DNA of 64,000 bases from Nocardioides sp. WS12 (lineage in GTDB: Bacteria > Actinomycetota > Actinomycetes > Propionibacteriales > Nocardioidaceae). Of this stretch, positions 26,050-34,685 are shown in pieces. The DNA lies in contig NZ_CP053928.1 of the NCBI RefSeq assembly GCF_014108865.1, positions 682,001-746,000 on the forward strand. Reading direction: 5' to 3'. Position 1 is the stretch's first letter, and each line of letters begins with the position of its first letter. The notes below the pieces were generated by a model. That model was not told where the DNA came from and searched no databases. It saw nothing but the letters and a program-made list of their open reading frames with translations. Made by a program: the position numbers and the translations under genes.

Positions 26050-27024
26050 ATGAAGCGAACCCACCTCATCCTCAGCAGCCTGCTCACCCTCTCCGCCCTC
26101 GCCGTCGGCAGTACGACGACCGCGACCGCCGACGCGCTGGGCCGCCCGTCGTCGTACCAACTCAACGGCGACGCGGTCGGCCCGGCGAACCCGGCCGGCT
26201 CGAAGTTCGAGGGCATCGGCGCCGACGAGCGCCGCGGCCTGTTCTACGTCAGCGAGGTCACCGGCGGCGAGATCCACCGCGGCTCGGCGAACTCGGCGCA
26301 GACGGAGGAGTGGATCGCCGGTCACGGCACCGACGGCCGCTTCACCGCACGGGGCATCACGGTCGACGCTGCCGGTCGGGTCTACGTCGCCGGCGGCCCG
26401 AACGGCATCGGCACCGGTCGCCCCGACCTGTGGGTCTACTCCGCGCAGGGCGAACTCCTCGCCGCGCTGCGTGCGCCCGGCACCGACGTGTTCCTCAACG
26501 ACGTCGCGATCGGGCCGGACGGGGCGGCGTACTTCACCAACTCCAACGACCCGCAGGTCTTCCGGGTGGCCGAGGGTGCGCACGGCTGGGAGGCGACCCT
26601 GTGGGCCGACGCGACCGGCACGATCACCCGCTCGGCCGGGTTCAACCTCGGCGGCATCGTGCTCTCCGCGGATCGGAGCGCGTTCGTCGTCGCGCAGGGC
26701 AACGTGGGCAGGATGTGGCGCTTCGATGCGCACACCGGCGAGGCCACCGCGATCGCGACCGACACCGACCTGGTCAACGCCGACGGCCTGGTCCGCCAGG
26801 GCAACCGGCTCACCGTGGTCCGCAACTTCAGCAAGATGATCGCGACGCTGCGGGTCTCCGCCGACGGCAGCCGCCTGGTCACCCTCGGCCAGGAGGCGTC
26901 GTCCGCGGACCGCGTCCTGACCACTGCGAAGACGCTGCGCGGCCGGGTCCTGTACGTCGACAGCAAGTTCGACGAGGCCGTCGCGTCGGGCCCTCACGAG
27001 GTCATCACGGACCCGACGCGATGA
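26050..27024 (+). CDS. Secreted SMP-30/gluconolactonase-like beta-propeller
   Basis: A 324-residue exported protein. A signal peptide (MKRTHLILSSLLTLSALAVG) precedes a six-bladed propeller: FEGIGADERRGLFYVSEV, ARGITVDAAGRVYVAGG, LNDVAIGPDGAAYFTNS, and DGLVRQGNRLTVV. The repeats fit the SMP-30/NHL-like group; lactonase metal ligands cannot be confirmed. The start has GGTGGAGG directly upstream. Its stop overlaps the next gene's ATG by 4 nt (ATGA), so it is cotranslated with an ankyrin lipoprotein. Confidence 0.82.
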   Translation: MKRTHLILSSLLTLSALAVGSTTTATADALGRPSSYQLNGDAVGPANPAGSKFEGIGADERRGLFYVSEVTGGEIHRGSANSAQTEEWIAGHGTDGRFTARGITVDAAGRVYVAGGPNGIGTGRPDLWVYSAQGELLAALRAPGTDVFLNDVAIGPDGAAYFTNSNDPQVFRVAEGAHGWEATLWADATGTITRSAGFNLGGIVLSADRSAFVVAQGNVGRMWRFDAHTGEATAIATDTDLVNADGLVRQGNRLTVVRNFSKMIATLRVSADGSRLVTLGQEASSADRVLTTAKTLRGRVLYVDSKFDEAVASGPHEVITDPTR

Positions 27025-28286
27025 CGCGTTCGGTGTTGGCCGCCCTCCCGCTCGCCCTCGTCCTGGGCGCGTGCGGTGGTGGCGGTACGCCGGCTGCCGA
27101 GGAGGCAGCGCAGCGGCCGTCGCACCCCTCGGGCACTCCGTCCGCTTCCGTCGACGCCCGTACGACGCCGCCGCAGCTCAGCGCGGAACAGCAGGCCGCG
27201 CTCGATCAGCAGCTGCGCGACGCGGCGTGGGCGAACGACGTGCCGGCCGCTCGCCGGCTGGTCCGGCAGGGCGCCGACGTCAATGCCCAGGACAGCACCC
27301 AGCAGTCGGCGTACCTGGTCGCGACGAGCGAGGGCCACCTCGACCTGCTCCGACTCACCCTCCGCAACGGCGCGAAGGTCAACGACAAGGACAGCTGGAA
27401 CGGCACCGGCCTGATCCGCGCTGCGGAGCGCGGCCACGGCCAGGTGGTGGGGGAGCTGCTCCGCGCGGGCATCGACCGCGACCACGTGAACCGCATCGGC
27501 TACCAGGCGATCCACGAGGCCGTCTGGCTCGGCAAGGACACGGCGTCGTACGCCACCGCGGTGCGGGTGCTGGCCGCCGGCGGTGTCCGGCTCGAGGACC
27601 GTTCGAGCACCGCGGGGCTGACCCCGCTGCAGATGGCCCGCCAGCGCGGGTTCGACCGACTGGAGAGGATCCTGACCACCGTGACCACTGCCCAGCCCCC
27701 GGCCGACGCGGACGCGGCCCTGCTGCGCGCTGCCGAGCGTGGCGATGCCGATGCGGTCGCTGTGGCGCTGCGGGCCGGAGCCGACATCGAGGCGCGGGAC
27801 GGAAAGGAGCGCACCGCACTCCTGCTCGCCAGCACCTACGACCGGGTCGCCGTCGCGGAGCTGCTCGTCGCTATGGGGGCGGACCCGGATGCGCTCGACG
27901 ACCGGCACGACACGCCCTGGCTGGTGACGGGGGTGACCGGGAGCGTGGCCATGGTCGAGGCCCTCCTGCCGGCCGATCCGGACCTGACGATCCGCAACCG
28001 GTTCGGTGGCCTGTCCGTGATCCCGGCCAGCGAGCGGGGCCACGTCGACTATGTGCGCCGCGTGGTGCAGACCGGCATCGACATCGACCACGTCAACGAC
28101 CTGGGCTGGACCGCCTTGCTGGAGGCCGTGATCCTCGGCGACGGCGGCCGTGACCACCAGGACGTCGTCCGGATCCTGCTCGCTGCTGGCGCCGACCGGA
28201 CGATCGCCGATGCCGACGGCGTCAGCGCATTGCAGCACGCCGAGCGTCGTGGGTACGACGAGATCGTGGCTCTGCTGCGGAACTGA
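27021..28286 (+). CDS. Ankyrin-repeat lipoprotein
   Basis: A 421-residue lipoprotein. The lipobox VLGAC is at residues 16-20, followed by a Pro/Ser linker and about eleven ankyrin repeats (about residues 55-421), for example DLLRLTLRNGAKVNDKD and AVAELLVAMGADPDALD. The array looks internally duplicated: GIDRDHVNRIGYQAIHEAV in the first half matches GIDIDHVNDLGWTALLEAV in the second. Anchored outside the membrane, it probably binds a protein partner, plausibly the propeller encoded just upstream and overlapping by 4 nt. Confidence 0.85.
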   Translation: MTRSVLAALPLALVLGACGGGGTPAAEEAAQRPSHPSGTPSASVDARTTPPQLSAEQQAALDQQLRDAAWANDVPAARRLVRQGADVNAQDSTQQSAYLVATSEGHLDLLRLTLRNGAKVNDKDSWNGTGLIRAAERGHGQVVGELLRAGIDRDHVNRIGYQAIHEAVWLGKDTASYATAVRVLAAGGVRLEDRSSTAGLTPLQMARQRGFDRLERILTTVTTAQPPADADAALLRAAERGDADAVAVALRAGADIEARDGKERTALLLASTYDRVAVAELLVAMGADPDALDDRHDTPWLVTGVTGSVAMVEALLPADPDLTIRNRFGGLSVIPASERGHVDYVRRVVQTGIDIDHVNDLGWTALLEAVILGDGGRDHQDVVRILLAAGADRTIADADGVSALQHAERRGYDEIVALLRN

Positions 28287-28334
28287 CGGCCGTGGGGTTT
28301 GCAGGGCGTCTCTCGCCGGGGCAGGCTGGGTGCC

Positions 28335-28712
28335 ATGTGGGAGCAGTACGAGCCGTCCGGCGAGGAACCGACCGAGAACGCGAAGCCGACGCGTCCGCCG
28401 CTCGGTTCGGAGCGGCAGTGGGCCGAACTCCCGGACCCGCAGCCGATCATCGCCGGCGGCACCCGCTCGGGGAGCGGGCGGGGGGTCTTCATCGGGCTCG
28501 CGAGCCTCGTGTTCATCGGCACCAGCGTGGGGGTCGCTGGATCGTGGGACTCCGAGCCCGACTACTCCGGCTTCTACGCCTGTGTCGCCGAGAAGGAGGC
28601 CGACGGTCCCAGCCTGCTCTCGCCCGCAGACCTGTGCGAGATCGGCAACGAGCGTCCGCCCGACTACGTCGACGACCACGAGTACGACCCGCTCGAGCCG
28701 AGCGGTTTCTGA
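28335..28712 (+). CDS. Single-pass membrane protein, hypothetical
   Basis: A 125-residue protein with a Pro/Glu-rich cytoplasmic N-terminus, one helix (GVFIGLASLVFIGTSVGVAG) and a short acidic outer domain holding two Cys (FYACVAEK, ADLCEIG) likely to form a disulfide. No family recognised. The next gene starts 1 nt after its stop, so they are cotranscribed. Confidence 0.6.
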   Translation: MWEQYEPSGEEPTENAKPTRPPLGSERQWAELPDPQPIIAGGTRSGSGRGVFIGLASLVFIGTSVGVAGSWDSEPDYSGFYACVAEKEADGPSLLSPADLCEIGNERPPDYVDDHEYDPLEPSGF

Positions 28713-28713
28713 G

Positions 28714-29007
28714 GTGGAGTTCACCTTCACCGGTCCGGTCATCGAGTGGCGCGGCCCGGCGCCGTACTTCTTCCTCGCGGTGCCGCAGGACGACAGCGAC
28801 GACATCAAGGAAGCGGCGCGCAGGCAGGAGTACTGGGGCCAGGTGGCCGTCGAGGTCCGCATCGGCGACACCGACTTCACCACCGCGCTGTTCCCGAAGG
28901 ACGGCCGCTACCTCGTTCCCCTCAAGGCAGCCGTACGACGAACCGCAGGCATCGAGCTCGACGCCGAACTGACCGCTTCGCTGAGCCTGGCTTCGCGCCC
29001 CGGTTAG
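28714..29007 (+). CDS. DUF1905 family protein
   Basis: A 97-residue protein matching DUF1905: FTGPVIEWRGPAPYFFLAVP, then WGQVAVEVRIGDTDFTTALF and PKDGRYLVPLKAAVRR. The fold is a small beta barrel of unknown function, often next to YdeI-like proteins. GTG 28714 starts 1 nt after the upstream stop; no upstream start in frame is better. Full length for the family. Confidence 0.85.
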   Translation: MEFTFTGPVIEWRGPAPYFFLAVPQDDSDDIKEAARRQEYWGQVAVEVRIGDTDFTTALFPKDGRYLVPLKAAVRRTAGIELDAELTASLSLASRPG

Positions 29008-29016
29008 CCTCACCGG

Positions 29017-29784
29017 GTGCCCGTCACCCTGGCCCACCCGGCCGCCGTCCTGCCGCTGCGTCGGCTCGGCCTGCCGCTGTCGGCGATGGTGATCGGGTCG
29101 ATGGCGCCGGACCTGCCGGTCTTCTCGCAGTCCTGGGGGATCTACGGCTTCACGCACAGCGTGCTCGGGATCCTCACCGTCGATCTCGCCCTGACCCTGG
29201 TCCTGCTGGGGTTCTGGGACTTCCTCGGTCGCGACGCGCTCGTCGACACGGCGCCGTCCCTGGTCCGCAACCGACTTCCGGCGACACACCGGATCGGTCG
29301 CAGCGCCTGGCTGCTCGCGCCGCTGGCCGCGGTGGTCGGTTCGATCACCCACGTCGTCTGGGATGCCTTCACTCACGAAGGTCGGTGGGGAACGCGCCTG
29401 ATTCCCTGGCTCACCGAGCAGCAGGGCCCGCTGCGCGGAGGTCAGTGGGCGCAGTACGGCAGCGGCGTTTTCGGCCTGCTGGTCATCGGCCTCGCCCTCC
29501 TCGCCGTCGTACGACGGCCGGTGCTCGACGACGCGCCGCCAACGCGGCGCCTGCCCGCGGCAACCCTCGGCGCCGCCTTCGCTGTCGCGTCGCTGATCTC
29601 GGTCGGCACCTTCCTCTTCCTGCTGGAGGGCGGTTTCCACTCCGCCGCCTTCTACGCAGCTGTGGTCGGGATCCTTGCGCTCGCCGCCGCGGTGGCCGCC
29701 GTGACGGTGGCCTGGTGCCTCAGCGACCCGGGCGCTCCCGCAACGCCACCGGCTCCCTCGAGTACGACGTCAACGTCTGCCTGA
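29017..29784 (+). CDS. DUF4184 family membrane protein
   Basis: A 255-residue membrane protein of DUF4184: TLAHPAAVLPLRRLGLPLSA, GSMAPDLPVF, and the His/Asp motifs FTHSVLG and ITHVVWDAFTHEG, followed by five or so helices. The conserved His and Asp residues suggest a metal-dependent hydrolase-like site, but the function is unknown. GTG 29017 follows TAGCCT by 6 nt. The last 65 bp overlap the convergent thioesterase gene. Confidence 0.85.
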   Translation: MPVTLAHPAAVLPLRRLGLPLSAMVIGSMAPDLPVFSQSWGIYGFTHSVLGILTVDLALTLVLLGFWDFLGRDALVDTAPSLVRNRLPATHRIGRSAWLLAPLAAVVGSITHVVWDAFTHEGRWGTRLIPWLTEQQGPLRGGQWAQYGSGVFGLLVIGLALLAVVRRPVLDDAPPTRRLPAATLGAAFAVASLISVGTFLFLLEGGFHSAAFYAAVVGILALAAAVAAVTVAWCLSDPGAPATPPAPSSTTSTSA

Positions 29785-30190
29785 CCGCGTCGGAGATCGG
29801 CCACGACGACCCGGCGGCCGGGTCCCAGAGCACGACGGTGCTCTCTCCGACGATCGCCGGTTCGTGGTCGGGTGCGACGCGCAGTTCGTAGGAGAGCGCG
29901 ATGGAGGAGCTGCCGACGTGGCCGATCCACATCCGCACCAGGAACGGCTGGTAGGCCACGAACCGCATCTCGGCGTTGTAGTTGACCTGCTGCGAGCCGA
30001 CCAGGTCGGTGATGCCGGCGGGCACGTCGCGGAACAACCCGGGCAGGTCCGACCCCGGCAGCGGTGCGAAGCGGAAGAACAGCAGCCGCGCCTCGTCGAG
30101 CACGCGGAGCGCCTCGACGTTGTCGACGTGTCCGCCGAGGTTCACGTCGCGCAGTCGGGCCTGGATCTCGCACTCGAAGTAGTCACCCAC
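29720..30190 (-). CDS. Hot-dog fold acyl-CoA thioesterase
   Basis: A 156-residue thioesterase of the 4-hydroxybenzoyl-CoA thioesterase/FadM type. LRDVNLGGHVDNVEALRVLDEAR is the hot-dog helix with the family HxDN site; strands ALSYELRV and VGESTVVLWD follow. It would hydrolyse acyl-CoAs in the cytosol. The start is GTG 30190, preceded by GAGGA. Its 3' end overlaps the DUF4184 gene on the other strand by 65 bp, and both reading frames look intact. Confidence 0.82.
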   Translation of the reverse strand: MGDYFECEIQARLRDVNLGGHVDNVEALRVLDEARLLFFRFAPLPGSDLPGLFRDVPAGITDLVGSQQVNYNAEMRFVAYQPFLVRMWIGHVGSSSIALSYELRVAPDHEPAIVGESTVVLWDPAAGSSWPISDAVRQTLTSYSREPVALRERPGR

Positions 30191-30213
30191 GGCTGCATCC
30201 TCGCAGCCCGCCG

Positions 30214-31230
30214 TCAGAGCCAATTCCTGCGCTTGAAGACGAGGTACAGGGTGCCGCAGACCGCGGCCATCAGCGCGAGCGCGAACGGGTAGCCGAGTTG
30301 CCAGCCCAGCTCCGGCATCGTGTCGAAGTTCATGCCGTAGATGGTCCCGACCAGGGTCGGCGCAAACAGGATCGCCGCCCACGAGGAGATCCGCTTGACC
30401 TCTTCGTTCTGGGCGAGGCTGGCCTCGGTGAGTCGCTGCGTCTCCTCGTTCTGGCGCTGGCCGACCAGGGTGGCGTTGACGGTGAGGATGTTCTGGAGCA
30501 GCAGCCGGAAGCCGTCGATGCGCTCGACGATCTTGATGACGTGGTCTTCGACGTCGCGCAGGTTGCGGCGCAGTTCCTCGTCGACGTCGTACTTGTCGAA
30601 GCCGGCGCTGAGGGCGCCGAGCATCCCGATGAGCGGCCGGGTGGCCCGCTGGAACTCGATGACCTCGCGGGTCAGCTCGTAGATCCGTCGCGACACTCCG
30701 GGGTCACCCTCGAAGACCTGGTACTCGATCTCGTCGATGTCGTTCTCCAGGCCGGCGACGACCGGCTCGTACTCGTCAACGACCTCGTCAAAGATCGCGT
30801 AGAGGACGGCTTCGGGGCCGAGCTTGAGCAACTCGGGGGTGGCCTCGAGCCGGCGCCGGACGCGGCCCAGGTTGGGTGACTCGGCGTGGCGAACGGTCAC
30901 CACGAAGTCGGGGCCGGTGAACACGTGGAGCTCGCCGAACTCGACCCGCTCCTCGGCGTCGATGTAGCGGGCCGGCCGCAGCACCGTGAAGAGGACCTGG
31001 TCGTAGCGCTCCAGCTTCGGTCGCTGGTGGGCCAGGACGGTGTCCTCGACGGCCAGCCCGTGGAACGCGAACTCGGCGGCCACGGAGTCGATCTCCTCGC
31101 GCGTGGGTCGGTACAGACCGATCCAGCCCATGCCGTGCTGCTCGCGGAGCAGTTCGTAGGTGAGCTCGAGCGAGGACGGCTCGGCGGTACGGCAGCCATC
31201 GACGTAGACGGCGTTGTCAACAATTCCCAT
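30214..31230 (-). CDS. corA: CorA-family magnesium/cobalt transporter
   Basis: A 338-residue CorA/Alr1-type channel. The N-terminal cytosolic domain (VEFGELHVFTGPDFVVTVRHAE) and a long stalk helix lead to two C-terminal helices with the signature YGMNFDTMPELGW (GMN selectivity loop). It ends in a basic tail KRRNWL. The ATG has GGAG upstream. A 140-nt leader before it carries a 19-codon ORF and hairpins, suggesting control by Mg2+ through translation of the leader. It lies downstream of kdpE, separated by two hairpins. Confidence 0.94.
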   Translation of the reverse strand: MGIVDNAVYVDGCRTAEPSSLELTYELLREQHGMGWIGLYRPTREEIDSVAAEFAFHGLAVEDTVLAHQRPKLERYDQVLFTVLRPARYIDAEERVEFGELHVFTGPDFVVTVRHAESPNLGRVRRRLEATPELLKLGPEAVLYAIFDEVVDEYEPVVAGLENDIDEIEYQVFEGDPGVSRRIYELTREVIEFQRATRPLIGMLGALSAGFDKYDVDEELRRNLRDVEDHVIKIVERIDGFRLLLQNILTVNATLVGQRQNEETQRLTEASLAQNEEVKRISSWAAILFAPTLVGTIYGMNFDTMPELGWQLGYPFALALMAAVCGTLYLVFKRRNWL

Positions 31231-31249
31231 GACGGGGCTCCTGAAGGTG

Positions 31250-31269
31250 AGCGCGCCGCAACGGGCGCG
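31250..31269 (-). promoter_or_regulatory. GC-rich hairpin just before the corA ribosome site
   Basis: On the minus strand, GCGCGCC and GGCGCGC arms form a 7-bp stem with a 6-nt loop, ending 11 nt before the corA SD (GGAG). A second 6-8 bp hairpin (CGAATC/GATTCG, 31304-31320) has the leader-peptide stop codon in its loop. Together they could form an attenuator. No T tract follows, so a Rho-dependent or translational mechanism is more likely. Confidence 0.5.
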
Positions 31270-31311
31270 CGTCAGACGTGCGGGAAAGCCGCGGCCGGGA
31301 GCCCGAATCGA

Positions 31312-31371
31312 TCAGATTCGAGGACTCAGGGGCAGCGGCGAGATGCTCGGACTATCGCCACCGGTCTTCAC
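31312..31371 (-). CDS. Proline-rich leader peptide upstream of corA
   Basis: A 19-residue ORF, MKTGGDSPSISPLPLSPRI (GTG start), preceded by a strong ribosome site GAGGAGG with 8-nt spacing and ending 81 nt before the corA ATG. Four Pro residues fall in the last 12 positions, including PLP, which also occurs in the Salmonella MgtL leader that controls a Mg2+ transporter. The stop codon lies in a hairpin loop. A Mg2+- or proline-sensing attenuation role is inferred; the ORF, SD and position are seen directly. Confidence 0.68.
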   Translation of the reverse strand: MKTGGDSPSISPLPLSPRI

Positions 31372-31401
31372 CGCCACCACCTCCTCAAGTCGGATTGCTC
31401 G

Positions 31402-31439
31402 TCAGGTCGAACGACCTGATTCTTGCCGCAGTACTGCGG
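31402..31439 (-). terminator. Two palindromic hairpins after kdpE
   Basis: CCGCAG-TA-CTGCGG (31426-31439) and TCAGGTCG-2 nt-CGACCTGA (31402-31419), both perfect, lie 14-51 nt after the kdpE stop and just before the SD of the corA leader ORF. They could end the kdp transcript or, for the second, serve as an operator for the corA leader. No T run follows. Confidence 0.5.
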
Positions 31440-31452
31440 GATACGTGAATGC

Positions 31453-32130
31453 TCACGGCTCGAAGCGGTACCCCATGCCCGGCTCGTTGCGGAAGTGCAC
31501 GGGCCGCGCCGGGTCGGCCTCGAGCTTGCGCCGCAGTTGCGCCATGTAGAGGCGCAGGTTGCCGTGGGCTGTTTCGTAGCCCGGCCCCCAGACCTCGGTG
31601 AGGAGTTGGCGCTGGCTCATCAGCCGACCGGGGTTGCGGACGAGCACCTCCAGCAGGTGCCACTCGGTCGGCGTGAGCCGCACTTCCTCACCGTCGACCA
31701 TCGCCCGCGTTGCGGCCAGGTCGACGCGCGCCCGGCCGAACTCGACGACGTGCTCGCCGGGCTCGGCCGTGGTGGTGCGCCGCAGCATCACCCGCAGCCG
31801 GGCCAGCAGTTCGTCCATCCCGAAGGGCTTGGTGACGTAGTCGTCGGCACCGGCGTCCAACGCATCGACCTTGTCCGCGCTGTCGCTGCGCCCGGACAGG
31901 ACGAGGATGGGTACGGCGGACCTGGCCCGCAAGCGGGCGATCAGGTCGACACCATCGAGGTCGGGCAGTCCGAGGTCGAGGATGACGATGTCGGGTGGGG
32001 CGAGTTCCGCGACCGCCAGCGCTTCGGCGCCATCGGCAGCGGTGGTCACCTCGTAGCCCCGTGCGCGCAGGTTGATGGCCAGTGCCCGGACGATCTGCGG
32101 CTCGTCGTCCACCACCATGATCTTCGTCAT
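31453..32130 (-). CDS. kdpE: KdpE response regulator (OmpR family)
   Basis: A 225-residue OmpR/PhoB-type regulator. The receiver has VVDDEPQIVRAL, phosphoacceptor Asp in DIVILDLGLPDLDG and KPFGMDELLAR. The winged-helix domain has RLTPTEWHLLEVLVRNPGR and VWGPGYETAHGNLRLYMAQLRRKLE. It overlaps kdpD by 4 nt. It activates the kdp operon under K+ limitation or osmotic stress; likely sites are the phased GTTAG boxes at 39679-39756. Confidence 0.95.
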   Translation of the reverse strand: MTKIMVVDDEPQIVRALAINLRARGYEVTTAADGAEALAVAELAPPDIVILDLGLPDLDGVDLIARLRARSAVPILVLSGRSDSADKVDALDAGADDYVTKPFGMDELLARLRVMLRRTTTAEPGEHVVEFGRARVDLAATRAMVDGEEVRLTPTEWHLLEVLVRNPGRLMSQRQLLTEVWGPGYETAHGNLRLYMAQLRRKLEADPARPVHFRNEPGMGYRFEP

Positions 32131-34667
32131 CCCACGCGCTCCCTGATGCCGAGGTCCGGACCGCCGATGTCGCCGTCGGCGACGGGCAACGAGATCACCA
32201 TGGTCAGTCCACCGCCGGGCGTCTCCTCGGGGTCGAGTGTGCCGCCCATGGCTTCGACCAGGCCACGGGCCAGGGCGAGTCCGAGGCCGACGCCCGTGCT
32301 GTTGTCGTGGTCGCCGAGTCGCTGGAAGGGCAGGAACACCCGCTCGTACTCCGCTGCAGGGATGCCCGGTCCGGTGTCGACGACCCGGATCTCGACCCGG
32401 TCCAGCACGGCGCCTGCCCGCACCACGGGGGGCCGGTCCGGCGGCGAGTACCGCTGGGCGTTGGACAGCACGTTGACCACGACGCGTTCCAGCAGGGCGG
32501 CGTCGACCAGCGTCGGCGGCAGGTCGGCGGTCAGGTCGAGGCGGAAGGGACGGGCGGCCACGGTGAAGTCATCGAGGGCCCCCGCGATGACGTCCTCGAT
32601 CAGGACCGGGGAGAGGTGGATCGGGAGAGCGCCGGCCTGCAGGCGACTGAGGTCGAGCAGGCTGTCCACCAGCCCGGCCAGGGTGTCGAGCGCTCCATCG
32701 GCGGTGCAGAGCAGTTCCCTTCGGTCCTCGGGGCTGAGGTCGACGTCCTCGGACCGCATCCCGGAGACGACGGCCTTGGCGGCGGCGAGGGGCGTGCGCA
32801 GGTCGTGGCCCACTGCGGCCAGCAGCGCCGTACGGACCTTGTTGGCCTCGGCCAGCGGAGCAGCGCGAGCGGCTTCCTCGGCCAGCCTGATCTGGTGGAC
32901 GGCCTGGCTCGTCCGTGCCGCGAAGGCCGCGGCCACGCGGGTGTCCTCGGGAGCCAGGCCCCGCCCCTTGAGAGCCAGAATCGTGTCGGACCCGGCGGCA
33001 ACCTTGGTGTCCGCCTGCTCAGGCGCGCCCGCCGGATCCTGACCAGCGGAACCGACGAGGTGCCACGCGCCGTCGGTCTTCTCCAGATAGGAGACCGACG
33101 TGAGGGACAGGCTTTCGCGGAACCGTTCCAGCAAGGCGGCAAGGTCCTGGCTGCTCGTGAGTGGCATGGCCGCGAGGCTGGCCAGGATGTGCGATTCGGC
33201 GACAGCACGGGCCGCTTGCCGCGTACGTCGTGCCGCGACGTCGACGACGGAACTGACCATCGTCGCGACCAGCACGTAGACGAAGAGCGCGAGTGCGTTG
33301 TTCGTGTCGCCAATGGTGAGCGTGTGCACGGGCGCAGTGAAGAAGTAGTTCAGCAGGAACGACCCGAGTGCTGCGGCCAGCAGTGCGGGCCCGACGCCGC
33401 CCACCAGCGCGACCACCACGACGAGCAGCAGGAAGAGGAGCACGTCGCTGACCAGGTTGAGGGTGTGGTCGACGGGCAACAGGGCGAGCGTCAGCAGCAT
33501 CGGCAGGACGAGCCCCAACACGTAGCCCTGCACCCTGCGACGCAGGCTCAGCGCGCCGGTGCCGACGGGGAGCCGTCGCCCGGCACCTGCGTGCGCGTGG
33601 GAAACGATGTGGACGTCGATGTCACCGGAAGCCCGGATCGTGCGCAGTCCGATCCCCGGCGGGGCGAAGAAAGTGGCCCACCGTGGGCGCCGGCTGTCGC
33701 CCAGCACGAGCTGTGTGGCGTTCTCGGCACGGGCGAACGACAGCAGCGTCTCGGGCACGTCGTCCCCGAGCAGCTGGTGGTACGAACCGCCCAACGACTC
33801 GACGAGCTGGTGCTGGTGGGTGAGGTGGGTTGGGTCGGCGGCGGTCAAACCGTCCGACCGGCTCACGTGCAGGGCCAGCAGATCGCCGCTGCCGGAGCGG
33901 GCCGCGATCCGGGCCGCGCGTCGTACCAACTGCTCGCCCTCGGGTCCGCCGGTCAGGGCCACGATGACTCGCTCGCGGGCCTCCCAGGTGCCGGTGATGT
34001 CGTGGCGGCGCCGGTATCCGAGCAGGGCATCGTCGACCTTGTCGGCGACCCACAGCAGGGCGAGCTCACGAAGAGCGGTCAGGTTGCCCTCGCGGAAGTA
34101 GTTCGACAGCGCCGCGTCGATCTTGTCGGCCGCGTAGACGTTGCCGTGGGCGAGTCGGCGCCGGAGCGCCTCGGCGGACATGTCGACCAGTTCGACCTGG
34201 TCGGCGGCGCGGACCACCGAGTCGGGCACCGTCTCGCGCTGGGGAACCCCGGTGATCTTCTCGACGACGTCGTTGACCGATTCGAGGTGCTGGATGTTCA
34301 CCGTCGAGATCACGTCGATGCCCGCGTCGAGCAGTTCCTCGACGTCCTCCCAGCGCTTCGCGTTGCGCGAACCGGGGACGTTGGTGTGGGCCAGCTCGTC
34401 GACCAGGACGACCTTCGGTCGCCGCCGGAGTACGGCGTCGAGGTCCATCTCGTCCAGCAGGGCACCGCGATGGTTCACGGTTCGGCGGGGCACGGTCTCG
34501 AGCCCGGCCATCATGTCGGCGGTGTGCGTGCGGCCGTGGGTCTCGGCGAACCCGATGACGACGTCCGTGCCGCGGTCGACGCGACGGCGGGCCTCGCCGA
34601 GCATGGCGTAGGTCTTGCCCACACCCGGCGCAGCGCCGAGGTACACCCGCAGCCGCCCCCGCTTCAT
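32127..34667 (-). CDS. kdpD: KdpD sensor histidine kinase
   Basis: An 846-residue K+-responsive kinase/phosphatase of normal domain order: N-terminal KdpD domain with Walker A GAAPGVGKT (about residues 12-20) and VLVDELAHTN, a USP-like domain (about 230-355), four DUF4118 helices (about 375-480), a GAF-like region, HisKA with VGHDLRTPL, and HATPase with NVLSNAQRYSPP and DTGPGIP. It senses low intracellular K+ and phosphorylates KdpE. The start is 18 nt after the kdpC stop. Confidence 0.95.
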   Translation of the reverse strand: MKRGRLRVYLGAAPGVGKTYAMLGEARRRVDRGTDVVIGFAETHGRTHTADMMAGLETVPRRTVNHRGALLDEMDLDAVLRRRPKVVLVDELAHTNVPGSRNAKRWEDVEELLDAGIDVISTVNIQHLESVNDVVEKITGVPQRETVPDSVVRAADQVELVDMSAEALRRRLAHGNVYAADKIDAALSNYFREGNLTALRELALLWVADKVDDALLGYRRRHDITGTWEARERVIVALTGGPEGEQLVRRAARIAARSGSGDLLALHVSRSDGLTAADPTHLTHQHQLVESLGGSYHQLLGDDVPETLLSFARAENATQLVLGDSRRPRWATFFAPPGIGLRTIRASGDIDVHIVSHAHAGAGRRLPVGTGALSLRRRVQGYVLGLVLPMLLTLALLPVDHTLNLVSDVLLFLLLVVVVALVGGVGPALLAAALGSFLLNYFFTAPVHTLTIGDTNNALALFVYVLVATMVSSVVDVAARRTRQAARAVAESHILASLAAMPLTSSQDLAALLERFRESLSLTSVSYLEKTDGAWHLVGSAGQDPAGAPEQADTKVAAGSDTILALKGRGLAPEDTRVAAAFAARTSQAVHQIRLAEEAARAAPLAEANKVRTALLAAVGHDLRTPLAAAKAVVSGMRSEDVDLSPEDRRELLCTADGALDTLAGLVDSLLDLSRLQAGALPIHLSPVLIEDVIAGALDDFTVAARPFRLDLTADLPPTLVDAALLERVVVNVLSNAQRYSPPDRPPVVRAGAVLDRVEIRVVDTGPGIPAAEYERVFLPFQRLGDHDNSTGVGLGLALARGLVEAMGGTLDPEETPGGGLTMVISLPVADGDIGGPDLGIRERVG

Positions 34668-34685
34668 GCGTCCCGCTCCATCTGC

